Shown here in pieces: positions 12,627 to 19,239 of a stretch of 27,103 nucleotides of DNA (positions are counted from its first letter, which is position 1; each line of letters begins with the position of its first letter). The stretch lies in the NCBI GenBank assembly GCA_002368645.1, contig DFEE01000034.1:1-27103 (forward strand), given 5' to 3'. Source of the stretch: Bacteroidales bacterium UBA3810 (GTDB lineage: Bacteria > Bacteroidota > Bacteroidia > Bacteroidales > Paludibacteraceae). The notes under the pieces were generated by a model. It had not been told where the DNA came from, ran no database searches, and saw only the letters and a list, made by a program, of their open reading frames with translations. The translations under genes and the position numbers were made by a program.

Positions 12627-13582
12627 GCGAGTATAACCTCTCCAACTGCTTGGAGAGTAGATTTATCAATAGCAGTTATATCATCATTGCGCGTATGCCA
12701 ATAGCTCCCAAATCCCGTCATGGTATGTGCATCGTAGTGGATAATGTCCACGGTGGGGATCCCCGCGAGATTGAGGTAATAATGGTCATCGGTAATAGGC
12801 ATAGAGAGGTCGTCCACGAAGAGGCGACCATAGCCTAATGCCTTGGCTTTGCGCCAAATCAGTTCCTGGTAGTTCCCGGCATATTGGGCAGAAAAATACT
12901 CGCGCGGGAACTGTGCATCCGGGGCTCCGACCATATCGAGGACTATGCCGTATTGGTAATCGCGGTCGATATTGAGCGCGAAGAGTTGCGAGCCTAAGCA
13001 CCATGTGTTCTCCAACTGTGTACCGGTGTAGAACTCAGGCGTGCCCATATCCTCGCAATCGAAGAAAACTATCTCAACCGGTCTATGGCTTGAGGCCGTG
13101 TCTGAGGCGAGTTGCCGTGCTACTTCGAGCAGTACGGCGACGCCGGAAGCACCGTCGTTAGCACCCGGGACGGCATGAAAACGGTCCTCGTACTCCTCTT
13201 CAGAGTCTGTCCACGGACGGCTGTCGTAATGGGCGGCAAGGAGAATAGGCTTACCCTCTTGGGCAACCGCTTGGGCGCGCTCGCGACCGATGATATTGAG
13301 CACTTGTTGCTCCTGACCGGCATAATTGAGCATCTTGCCACGTTGGATAGTGACATCAAAACCATGGCGGCGCAATTCTTGCGTGAGCCAAAGAGCACAA
13401 CGGGTATGCGCTGCACTATTGGGTACACGCGGACCAAAGTCCAGTTGACTCTCGATAAAGGAATATGCACTGTCCGCGGAGAAAACCGGATGCTTGACGG
13501 CATCCGATTGTTTGGGTCTCGTGCACGAGGCGAGCATCAGCACGCCGATAAGTGCCGGTAGTAAGTAGAGATATTTTTTCAT
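12611..13582 (-). CDS. Glutaminyl cyclase, M28-type, lipoprotein
   Basis: The 323-residue protein starts with a lipoprotein signal peptide (LMLASC, acylated Cys-20). It belongs to the M28 Zn-peptidase superfamily and follows bacteroidetal glutaminyl-peptide cyclotransferases closely: AAHYDSRPW (His-118), PGANDGASG (metal Asp-143), FFDCEDMGTPEFY (Glu-177/Asp-178), GIVLDMVGAPDAQF, PITDDHYYLNLAGIP and GSYWHTRND (metal His-296). Such enzymes turn N-terminal Gln of exported proteins into pyroglutamate in the periplasm or at the membrane. That fits this window, where proteins at 1-499 and 1094-1741 are predicted to start with Gln after signal cleavage. It overlaps prs by four bases upstream and sufC downstream. 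An aminopeptidase is the alternative, but the CED and WHT motifs favour the cyclase. Confidence 0.88.
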   Translation of the reverse strand: MKKYLYLLPALIGVLMLASCTRPKQSDAVKHPVFSADSAYSFIESQLDFGPRVPNSAAHTRCALWLTQELRRHGFDVTIQRGKMLNYAGQEQQVLNIIGRERAQAVAQEGKPILLAAHYDSRPWTDSEEEYEDRFHAVPGANDGASGVAVLLEVARQLASDTASSHRPVEIVFFDCEDMGTPEFYTGTQLENTWCLGSQLFALNIDRDYQYGIVLDMVGAPDAQFPREYFSAQYAGNYQELIWRKAKALGYGRLFVDDLSMPITDDHYYLNLAGIPTVDIIHYDAHTMTGFGSYWHTRNDDITAIDKSTLQAVGEVILACLNY

Positions 13583-14550
13583 CGAATATTGAGTTCAGAA
13601 ATCGAGCGGTGCTCCTGAATAGCCTGAATCGTGTTGGCAATCGGTGCGGCCATGGACACAATCTTGACCTTCGGGCATGCGGAGGTGTCAAACGGAATAG
13701 TGTCGGTAAAGACCAGTTCTTCCAAATCGGAGTTCATGATACGGGTGCAGGCTTCGCCGGACATGATACCGTGTGTGGCGACGGCGCGGACGGATTTAGC
13801 ACCGCCTTCTTTCATCACCTTCGCCGCCATGCAGAGCGTGCCGGCTGTATCCACTATATCGTCCACAATAACGACATCCTTGCCGTAGATGTCACCGAGT
13901 ACACGGATCTCACCAACTTGGTTAAACTGAGGTCTGTTTTTATAGCAGATAACCATTGGGACATCTTTTTTGTCCAATAGGTCGTTTAGTTTCTTGGCGA
14001 AAACATTGGCGCGTTTGGACCCGCCGATATCGGGGGAGGCGACAATGAGTTTCTTGAGGTTCAGAGAACTGACATAATCCGCCAGAACATTGGCACCATA
14101 GAGGTGGTCCACCGGTATGTCAAAGAATCCTTGAATCTGGTCTGCATGGAGATCCACCGTGATAACTCTATCGGCTCCGGCTACTTGCAACATATCGGCG
14201 ACAAGTTTGGCACCAATGGAAACACGGGGTTTGTCCTTGCGGTCCTGACGTGCCCAACCGAAATAGGGGATAACCGCCACAATCTTGTAGGCAGACGCCC
14301 TCTTGGCGGCATCAATCATGAGCAGGAGTTCCATCAAGTTGTCGCTTGACGGTTTGGTACTCTGAATGAGATAGACAGAGTGTCCGCGGACGGTCTCATC
14401 AAAAGAGGCGGAGAACTCCCCATCGCTGAAATGGTCGATGTGGAGTTTGCCAAGCGGACAACCAAGGATTTTGCAGACCTCTTGAGCGATAGGGTTACCC
14501 ATCTCGCCCGCAAAGACCTTATAAGGATTAGCAGTGGAAAGAAGTTCCAT
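13579..14550 (-). CDS. prs: Ribose-phosphate pyrophosphokinase (PRPP synthetase)
   Basis: The 323-residue enzyme makes phosphoribosyl pyrophosphate from ribose 5-phosphate and ATP, for purine, pyrimidine, His, Trp and NAD synthesis. It shows the family landmarks in order: FSDGEFSASFDETVRG, IPYFGWARQDRK (ATP binding), VDLHADQIQGFFD (metal-binding motif), PDIGGSKRA, and the PRPP loop VVIVDDIVDTAGT. Length and order are normal for class I enzymes. The start at 14550 lies one base after the DUF4290 gene's stop. The four-base ATGA overlap with the glutaminyl cyclase gene shows coupling. Confidence 0.97.
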   Translation of the reverse strand: MELLSTANPYKVFAGEMGNPIAQEVCKILGCPLGKLHIDHFSDGEFSASFDETVRGHSVYLIQSTKPSSDNLMELLLMIDAAKRASAYKIVAVIPYFGWARQDRKDKPRVSIGAKLVADMLQVAGADRVITVDLHADQIQGFFDIPVDHLYGANVLADYVSSLNLKKLIVASPDIGGSKRANVFAKKLNDLLDKKDVPMVICYKNRPQFNQVGEIRVLGDIYGKDVVIVDDIVDTAGTLCMAAKVMKEGGAKSVRAVATHGIMSGEACTRIMNSDLEELVFTDTIPFDTSACPKVKIVSMAAPIANTIQAIQEHRSISELNIR

Positions 14551-14551
14551 A

Positions 14552-14872
14552 TTAGTGCTTTTTAGATTTGTTAGACGGTTTGGGAATATTGGCTGTACGC
14601 TTCATCAAGGTCTGTTCGAATTCCTCAAAATCACAGTTCAATTGGCCATGACTGAGAATGCGAATATCGTCTTTGATACGTGCGGAGCCGATGGTTTCCG
14701 AATCTTTGTTCCAAGCGATGTTCTTCTGCCGCATGCACTGACCGATATAGACTGTCAGTGCACGTCTTTTATCTCCTTCCGGCAGACTACAGGTGTAGGC
14801 GATCATGTCTTGGATGATACGCCCGTAATTGCGCATACGGATAGGAGCTGTGTTGCGATTAAGTGTTTCCAT
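14552..14872 (-). CDS. DUF4290-like protein
   Basis: The 106-residue protein opens with NTAPIRMRNYGRIIQDMIAY, followed by SLPEGDKRRALTVYIGQCM. The YGR.IQ.M motif and the following helix match DUF4290, a family restricted to Bacteroidota with no known function. The C-terminal part is Lys-rich (KRTANIPKPSNKSKKH) and shorter than in other members that I recall. It is cytoplasmic, probably helical. The ATG at 14872 shares a base with the stop of the upstream gene (TAATG), and prs follows after one base, so it is a member of a six-gene operon. A link to nucleotide metabolism or DNA handling is suggested only by neighbours. Confidence 0.65.
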   Translation of the reverse strand: METLNRNTAPIRMRNYGRIIQDMIAYTCSLPEGDKRRALTVYIGQCMRQKNIAWNKDSETIGSARIKDDIRILSHGQLNCDFEEFEQTLMKRTANIPKPSNKSKKH

Positions 14873-15933
14873 TATTTACGTTTATAGAGATAAATCATTG
14901 TGGGATAGTGGTCTCCATAGCCATCTTGCCATACGCCGCCTTTGTGGGTACGGAGGGGAGTGCCCTTGTCCTTGCCTTCCTGGACAGTGAGGAAAGGTTT
15001 ATTGAAAATCTGTGGTTTCCAATAGCACCAGCGGTCGGATTCAAGTTTTTCGGTGAGCAGCGGCTCGGAGATGATTATCTGGTCGAAGAGGTTCCACGAC
15101 CCATTGTAAGCGAGTGAACCGACACCTCGGTCGAGGCGTTGCCACATGGTATTGAAGAGACCATGCTCGGGGACTTCATCGCGTTCTTTCTTAGCATCCA
15201 ATACCACGGCGCAGGAGTGGTTGAAGGGGTCGTCGTTTAAGTCGCCCATGACGATGATTTTGGCGCGAGGCTCTTTGAGGTAAAGGGAGTCCACAATCGA
15301 TTTGGTGAGCATCGCAGCGGTGTCGCGAGTCGGACGCGAACGTAACTCGCCGCCATAGCGTGAGGGCCAGTGATTGACAATAACGTGAATCTTCTCGGGT
15401 TTACCGTCGCCGATGATATAGCCGCTAATTAAGAGTTGGAGACGCGTCTTGACCACACCGCCGTCCTCATAGTGGGCTTTCATCTCATGTCCCTTGACGT
15501 TAACGACCTTAAAGAGTGAGGGGTTGTATAGAAAACCGACATCAACTCCTCGTCTGTCAGGACCTTCCAGCAGAATGGGCTTGAAGTGAGCATCATATTT
15601 CTCTTCCATCACCTTGCAGAGGTCTTCCAAACAGCGGATGTTCTCCACCTCGGCTACGCCGACACACATGGCGCCGCGCGGGTCAATGTCCTTACCCAGT
15701 TGGGAGACGGCATACCCCATGCGGTCTAATTTATGTTCGTACTTGATGGCTGTCCAGTGCATACCGCCATCGGGCAGGTATTCATAGTCGTTTTTACCTT
15801 CGTCATGAACTGTATCAAACAGATTCTCAAGGTTGTAGAAAGCGACGCAACGGACATAGTAGTCATTGCCTTCTGCTCGCATGCTCATGGCGCATATGAA
15901 TGCCATAAACATAAAAAGTGTGATTTTCTTCAT
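14872..15933 (-). CDS. Secreted endonuclease/exonuclease/phosphatase (EEP) family protein
   Basis: The 353-residue product has a signal peptide (MKKITLFMFMAFICAMSMRA|EG) and an EEP fold: FYNLENLFDT (Asn, Asp), GVAEVEN (metal-binding Glu), VNHWPSR (His), VMGDLNDDP (Asp, Asn) and the closing GDHYPTMIYL (Asp, His). All catalytic positions are present. Homologues in Bacteroidota are annotated as endonuclease/exonuclease/phosphatase; substrate (DNA, phosphoinositide-like or other phosphodiester) cannot be read from sequence. It acts in the periplasm or outside. It is first in the operon running to sufD, with a promoter at 15954-15985 giving a short leader. Confidence 0.88.
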   Translation of the reverse strand: MKKITLFMFMAFICAMSMRAEGNDYYVRCVAFYNLENLFDTVHDEGKNDYEYLPDGGMHWTAIKYEHKLDRMGYAVSQLGKDIDPRGAMCVGVAEVENIRCLEDLCKVMEEKYDAHFKPILLEGPDRRGVDVGFLYNPSLFKVVNVKGHEMKAHYEDGGVVKTRLQLLISGYIIGDGKPEKIHVIVNHWPSRYGGELRSRPTRDTAAMLTKSIVDSLYLKEPRAKIIVMGDLNDDPFNHSCAVVLDAKKERDEVPEHGLFNTMWQRLDRGVGSLAYNGSWNLFDQIIISEPLLTEKLESDRWCYWKPQIFNKPFLTVQEGKDKGTPLRTHKGGVWQDGYGDHYPTMIYLYKRK

Positions 15934-15953
15934 AAAAATTTAAGATTTTGCTG

Positions 15954-15985
15954 CAAAAGTATAAAATTTTTTTGATATATGCAAA
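15954..15985 (-). promoter_or_regulatory. Promoter of the eep-DUF4290-prs-cyclase-sufC-sufD operon
   Basis: Minus-strand TTTG (15982-15985), 20 bases, TACTTTTG (15954-15961). It overlaps the divergent ssb promoter, so the two may compete for RNA polymerase. Confidence 0.85.
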
Positions 15986-16001
15986 AAAACTATTATTTTT
16001 G
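15971..16001 (+). promoter_or_regulatory. Promoter of ssb
   Basis: TTTG (15971-15974), 19 bases, TATTTTTG (15994-16001). Its leader to the ATG at 16048 is about 40 bases. Its -33 end overlaps the divergent promoter. Confidence 0.8.
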
Positions 16002-16047
16002 TCGCGATTTAATAAATACCAGGTTTTTAACCCTAAAATTATTACTT

Positions 16048-16452
16048 ATGAGTTCAGTAAATAAAGTTATTTTGATAGGCAACGTCGGTGCCGACCCGGA
16101 GATCCGTTATTTAGACAGAGGAGTGGCTATTGCCAATTTCAATTTGGCGACGACGGAGCGCGGTTTTACCATGCAGAACGGCAATCAAGTTCCCGACAAG
16201 ACCGAGTGGCATGCCATCGTGTTATGGCGTAATCTCGCCGAGTGGGCAGAGAAGTATATCCGCAAAGGTATGAAATTATACATTGAAGGAAAACTTCAGA
16301 CGCGCACGTGGGAGAAAGACGGTGTCATTAAGCGTAAGACCGAAATTATTGCTGAAGATGTTCAAATCCTCTATCGTCCGGATGAATATCGGGATGCAGC
16401 AGGACAGAACGGCGATAATGCAGTATTGGAAAACAACGAGGAGGTCAATTGA
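16048..16452 (+). CDS. ssb: Single-stranded DNA-binding protein
   Basis: The 134-residue protein starts MSSVNKVILIGNVGADPEIR, the standard opening of SSB, and has one OB fold (residues 5-110) with NFNLATTER, TEWHAIVLWRNLAEWAEKYI and GKLQTRTWEKDG. It binds single-stranded DNA as a tetramer during replication, repair and recombination. The ATG at 16048 is chosen over one at 15979, which lies within the promoter. The C-terminus (GQNGDNAVLENNEEVN) is short and acidic but lacks the DDxPF-like tip by which SSB recruits partner proteins. This may be a secondary SSB, or the tip may have been lost. Its last codons form half of a terminator hairpin. Confidence 0.95.
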   Translation: MSSVNKVILIGNVGADPEIRYLDRGVAIANFNLATTERGFTMQNGNQVPDKTEWHAIVLWRNLAEWAEKYIRKGMKLYIEGKLQTRTWEKDGVIKRKTEIIAEDVQILYRPDEYRDAAGQNGDNAVLENNEEVN

Positions 16453-16468
16453 CTTCCTCGTTGTTTTT
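16431..16468. terminator. Bidirectional terminator shared by ssb and ferredoxin
   Basis: A 16-bp stem (16431-16446 with 16451-16466, one G-U pair, loop AATT) ends in TTTTT on the plus strand; the A-run on the left serves the minus strand. The left arm and loop are ssb codons, and the ssb stop TGA (16450-16452) spans loop and right arm. The ferredoxin gene ends at 16471. Confidence 0.85.
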
Positions 16469-16470
16469 CG

Positions 16471-16635
16471 TTAGAGAGAGATTGCTCCGCTGGGGCATAC
16501 ATCAGCGCATGTGCCGCACTCAATGCATACATCGGGATTAATACTGTAGTGTTCGCCTTCGGAGATTGCTTCTACCGGACATTCGCCAATGCAAGTGCCG
16601 CAAGCAATACAATCATTAGAAATCTTGTAAGCCAT
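16471..16635 (-). CDS. 2[4Fe-4S] ferredoxin, 54 residues
   Basis: This short gene encodes MAYKISNDCIACGTCIGECP, a middle with EAISEGEHYSINPD, and VCIECGTCADVCPSGAISL. Two CxxCxxCxxxCP clusters (Cys 9, 12, 15, 19 and Cys 37, 40, 43, 47 with the usual crossing ligation) identify a clostridial-type ferredoxin carrying two [4Fe-4S] clusters. It would carry electrons in the cytoplasm, for example with pyruvate:ferredoxin oxidoreductase or hydrogenases, as expected in an anaerobe. Length is normal for the class. It is transcribed alone from the promoter at 16684-16715 and ends at the shared terminator. Confidence 0.96.
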   Translation of the reverse strand: MAYKISNDCIACGTCIGECPVEAISEGEHYSINPDVCIECGTCADVCPSGAISL

Positions 16636-16683
16636 AAAATATAAATGTTAATTGGTTAAAATGGTTCATTCAAAATGACGCTG

Positions 16684-16715
16684 CAAAGGTAGTGTTTTTT
16701 TTTGAGATTTGCAAA
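16684..16715 (-). promoter_or_regulatory. Promoter of the ferredoxin gene
   Basis: Minus-strand TTTG (16712-16715), 20 bases, TACCTTTG (16684-16691), with about 45 bases of leader before the ATG at 16635. Confidence 0.85.
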
Positions 16716-16732
16716 TTTATTCTCATTTTTTA

Positions 16733-17365
16733 TCATTTTTTGGATTTATTGCCGGCTAATGCGGCCTTAAGGCGTTCGTTGGGGCTTGTGGATTCTGTGG
16801 AAACAAGTCCGTGTTGTTTGGCAAAAGTGGTCCAGTTTTTAGCGCCATGGTCTAAACCGAGCGGCAGTCCTAATTGCAAGAAATGGCAGTAAGCAATAGC
16901 GAGTGCATCGGTGGCATCCAGTTTCTTAGGCATATGAGCCGGGTCTAATTGGAGGAACCGTTGCAGCATATCTGCCACCTGCTCCTTCGTAGAATGCCCG
17001 TTGCCGGTAATCGCCATCTTGACTTTCATAGGACTGTACTCGTTGATAGGCAGATCCTTACTAAGAGCGGCTGCAATAGCAACCCCCTGAGCGTGCACTA
17101 TCTTAATCATCGTCTGCGGGTTCTTGTCCACAAACTGGGTCTCGATAGCCAATTCGGAGGGGTGGTATTGGTCTATCAGGTCTTGGAGAAAGAAAAACTC
17201 CTTTTGCAGCCGGGCATATTGGCCTTCTAATTTATGCACATCCAAAACGCCATAGGTAACCATATTGGCATGTTTTCCTTCGGTGTCTAAAAGGGCATAG
17301 CCCATGAACAATGTACCCGGGTCGATACCTAAAATACGATGTTGCGGAACCAGTCGGTCTATCAT
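16733..17365 (-). CDS. ruvC: RuvC, Holliday junction resolvase
   Basis: The 210-residue protein has the RuvC catalytic residues in place: Asp-15 in GIDPGT, Glu-75 in LAIETQF, and Asp-150/Asp-153 in LDATDALAIAYCH. It cuts Holliday junctions symmetrically, acting with RuvAB in recombinational repair. The RNase H-like core ends near residue 165; a further 45 residues (LGLDHGAKNWTTFAKQHGLV and a Lys-rich end) form a tail longer than in E. coli RuvC (173 residues). The start at 17365 follows the DivIC-like gene's stop after one base, so both are cotranscribed. Confidence 0.96.
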   Translation of the reverse strand: MIDRLVPQHRILGIDPGTLFMGYALLDTEGKHANMVTYGVLDVHKLEGQYARLQKEFFFLQDLIDQYHPSELAIETQFVDKNPQTMIKIVHAQGVAIAAALSKDLPINEYSPMKVKMAITGNGHSTKEQVADMLQRFLQLDPAHMPKKLDATDALAIAYCHFLQLGLPLGLDHGAKNWTTFAKQHGLVSTESTSPNERLKAALAGNKSKK

Positions 17366-17366
17366 A

Positions 17367-17636
17367 TCACTCTTCTACCAGATAAATATCCTCATCGGGA
17401 GCGTGCATGAGGTATTGCTCGCGCGCGAAACGCTCAAGGGTGTCGGTGTTCTCAAGCGCCTTGATTTGGTGCTCGGCGGCTTCAATCTCGCGGCGATACT
17501 CATTTCGTTGGGCTTCTAAGGCTCTAATCTGACGCGCACGACGACCGCGCTGAAGCCAACTGACATCACCCACGAAAATCATCAAAATGAGGAATGCAAG
17601 TATCACAATAATATATTTAAGCCACGAGTTTTTCAT
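17367..17636 (-). CDS. FtsB/DivIC-like septum formation initiator protein
   Basis: The 89-residue product has one N-terminal membrane helix (KYIIVILAFLILMIFVGDV, residues 7-25), then a coiled coil (about 32-65, ALEAQRNEYRREIEAAEHQI) and the closing motif LERFAREQYLMHAPDEDIYL, which matches FtsB/DivIC. These small bitopic proteins bind FtsL and FtsQ/DivIB in the divisome. The start at 17636 is chosen because the promoter lies just upstream at 17646-17677; the frame stays open far beyond it into the neighbouring gene by chance. It is followed directly by ruvC. I leave the symbol blank because FtsB and DivIC cannot be told apart here. Confidence 0.9.
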   Translation of the reverse strand: MKNSWLKYIIVILAFLILMIFVGDVSWLQRGRRARQIRALEAQRNEYRREIEAAEHQIKALENTDTLERFAREQYLMHAPDEDIYLVEE

Positions 17637-17645
17637 AAACTTTCG

Positions 17646-17677
17646 CAAAAATACAAAATTATTTGCGTATTTCCAAA
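17646..17677 (-). promoter_or_regulatory. Promoter of the DivIC-like gene and ruvC
   Basis: Minus-strand TTTG (17674-17677), 20 bases, TATTTTTG (17646-17653). The leader is very short (about five bases to the ATG at 17636). Confidence 0.8.
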
Positions 17678-17693
17678 ATTTTTTGTACTTTTG
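17662..17693 (+). promoter_or_regulatory. Promoter of the nuclease-ligA-DUF6913-dapA operon
   Basis: TTTG (17662-17665), 20 bases, TACTTTTG (17686-17693). It overlaps the divergent promoter at 17646-17677 by 16 bases. The leader to ATG 17713 is about 15 bases. Confidence 0.85.
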
Positions 17694-17712
17694 TGAGCTA
17701 AATCCTAAAAAT

Positions 17713-19239
17713 ATGCGAAAAACACTTGTTTTCCCTCTTTTGCTAATAGCAACGCTGTCAATGGCAGAGTTCCATGTGACTATATCCGATCCGGCGACTT
17801 GGTCAGTGTCTGCGTTGGCTCCCTTTGTGGGGCAGACAGTGATCTTTGATAGCCCGCTGTATATCTGCTCGAACCGCAACTCCTATACCGTTTCGCCACG
17901 GCGTATTTTTTCGCCGACCAACCAAGCGCGACCTAACTCCGATGAGTACACGGATATCTTGAAACTTAACGGCTCGGGTATCATGTCTATAAGCGGCATT
18001 AGCGGGTACCACCGTATGGGGGAAAAAATATACAACCTGCGTGCCAAAATCAACTCGACGACCTCACTGAGTTTCCTTAGCGGCGATTGGCACGGTAATA
18101 CGCGTGCCGACATCTTGCAGGGACCGGACACAACGGCGCTTTACTATTTAGGCAAACCGACGCTGATAGTGTGCGGCATGAACTTGGAATACTATATTGT
18201 TGAGGCATTTGACGGACAATATGGGCCTACGAATTTGGCGGAACACCAGAAACAACGTGCCAAGATAAGCCAAGCGTTAGCACTTATCAATGCGGATATA
18301 TACGGCTTAGTGGAAGTCCAGCAGGGAACGAATGCTCTGGCTGAGATAGCGGCGGACTTGAGTGCTAATACAGGGCGGCATTATTCCTATATCACATTGA
18401 CGCCTTCGGCGGGAGGAACATACACCCAGTCTGCCTATGTCTATTGCACCGATAAGGTGACGGCTGTAGGACAGATACAACCTAATTCGACAGGGGTCTT
18501 GAACCGCAAGGCAATGCAGCTCTTCCGCGAAAATGCAACGGGGGAGACCTTTATCTATTCCATCAACCATTTTAAGGCTAAATCCGGCTCAGGTTCCGGC
18601 GCAGATGCCAATATCAATGACGGGCAGGGGTCGTTCAATGGTTCGCGCGTGCGGGAAGCGCAATCGGTCTTGACCAAATACCGGGCGTTTCGCAACGATG
18701 CCAAAGACCAGGATATATTGATAATGGGTGACCTGAATGCTTATGGCAAAGAAGACCCGATTATAGAACTTATCAATGGCGGAATGGTAGATCTTCACCG
18801 GCACTTCCATGCCGATAGTAGTTATAGCTATGTCTATGGTAATCAGGCGGGTTACTTGGACCATGCCCTTTGTAATACGACATTATTGGGTCAAGTGACG
18901 GGCATGTGCGGCTATCATATCAACTCGGATGAACGGGATAGTTACACCTATGACGGATACGAAAATGACGGTTCTATCTTCCGCTGTTCGGACCATGACC
19001 CTGTGTTGGTCGGTTTGCGATTAGGAGCGGAACTTAAGCCCATAGATAGCCGTGAAATTGAAATTGCGGGTCCCTCTTATTACCGTATTTATGATATCAA
19101 CGGCACCTTGCTAAAGAGCGGGAGTCTGGACACTTACACCCTCAGCGATATTTATGCCGATATGAGTAGAGGCAGAATTTATATAGTACAAGTATTCACC
19201 AATGGAACCGGATCTGTTTACAAATATATCAAACAATGA
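17713..19239 (+). CDS. Secreted nuclease of the EEP family with T9SS-like C-terminus
   Basis: The 508-residue protein starts with a signal peptide (MRKTLVFPLLLIATLSMA|EF). An N-terminal beta domain (residues 20-150) precedes the EEP domain: MNLEYYIVEAF, YGLVEVQQG (metal Glu), YSINHFKAKSGSGSGAD, LIMGDLNAYGKEDPI, GYLDHALCN and CSDHDPVLVGL. This order matches extracellular DNases of the ExeM/NucH type. The last 70 residues (SYYRIYDINGTLLKSGSL, then RGRIYIVQVFTNGTGSVYKY) fit a type A T9SS sorting domain, so export to the surface or medium is likely. The start at 17713 follows the promoter by about 20 bases. ligA begins inside its last 38 bases. Confidence 0.9.
   Translation: MRKTLVFPLLLIATLSMAEFHVTISDPATWSVSALAPFVGQTVIFDSPLYICSNRNSYTVSPRRIFSPTNQARPNSDEYTDILKLNGSGIMSISGISGYHRMGEKIYNLRAKINSTTSLSFLSGDWHGNTRADILQGPDTTALYYLGKPTLIVCGMNLEYYIVEAFDGQYGPTNLAEHQKQRAKISQALALINADIYGLVEVQQGTNALAEIAADLSANTGRHYSYITLTPSAGGTYTQSAYVYCTDKVTAVGQIQPNSTGVLNRKAMQLFRENATGETFIYSINHFKAKSGSGSGADANINDGQGSFNGSRVREAQSVLTKYRAFRNDAKDQDILIMGDLNAYGKEDPIIELINGGMVDLHRHFHADSSYSYVYGNQAGYLDHALCNTTLLGQVTGMCGYHINSDERDSYTYDGYENDGSIFRCSDHDPVLVGLRLGAELKPIDSREIEIAGPSYYRIYDINGTLLKSGSLDTYTLSDIYADMSRGRIYIVQVFTNGTGSVYKYIKQ

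Noticed and set aside
13112..13561. 149-codon open frame on the plus strand
   Set aside because: It is entirely antisense to the glutaminyl cyclase gene, whose catalytic motifs are all intact.
15979..16047. N-terminal extension of SSB from an earlier ATG
   Set aside because: The extension starts inside the ssb promoter and has no similarity to SSB; ATG 16048 gives the standard N-terminus.
17637..17879. Extension of the DivIC-like gene far upstream
   Set aside because: It would run through two promoters and overlap the start of the divergent nuclease gene; the membrane helix begins right after ATG 17636.
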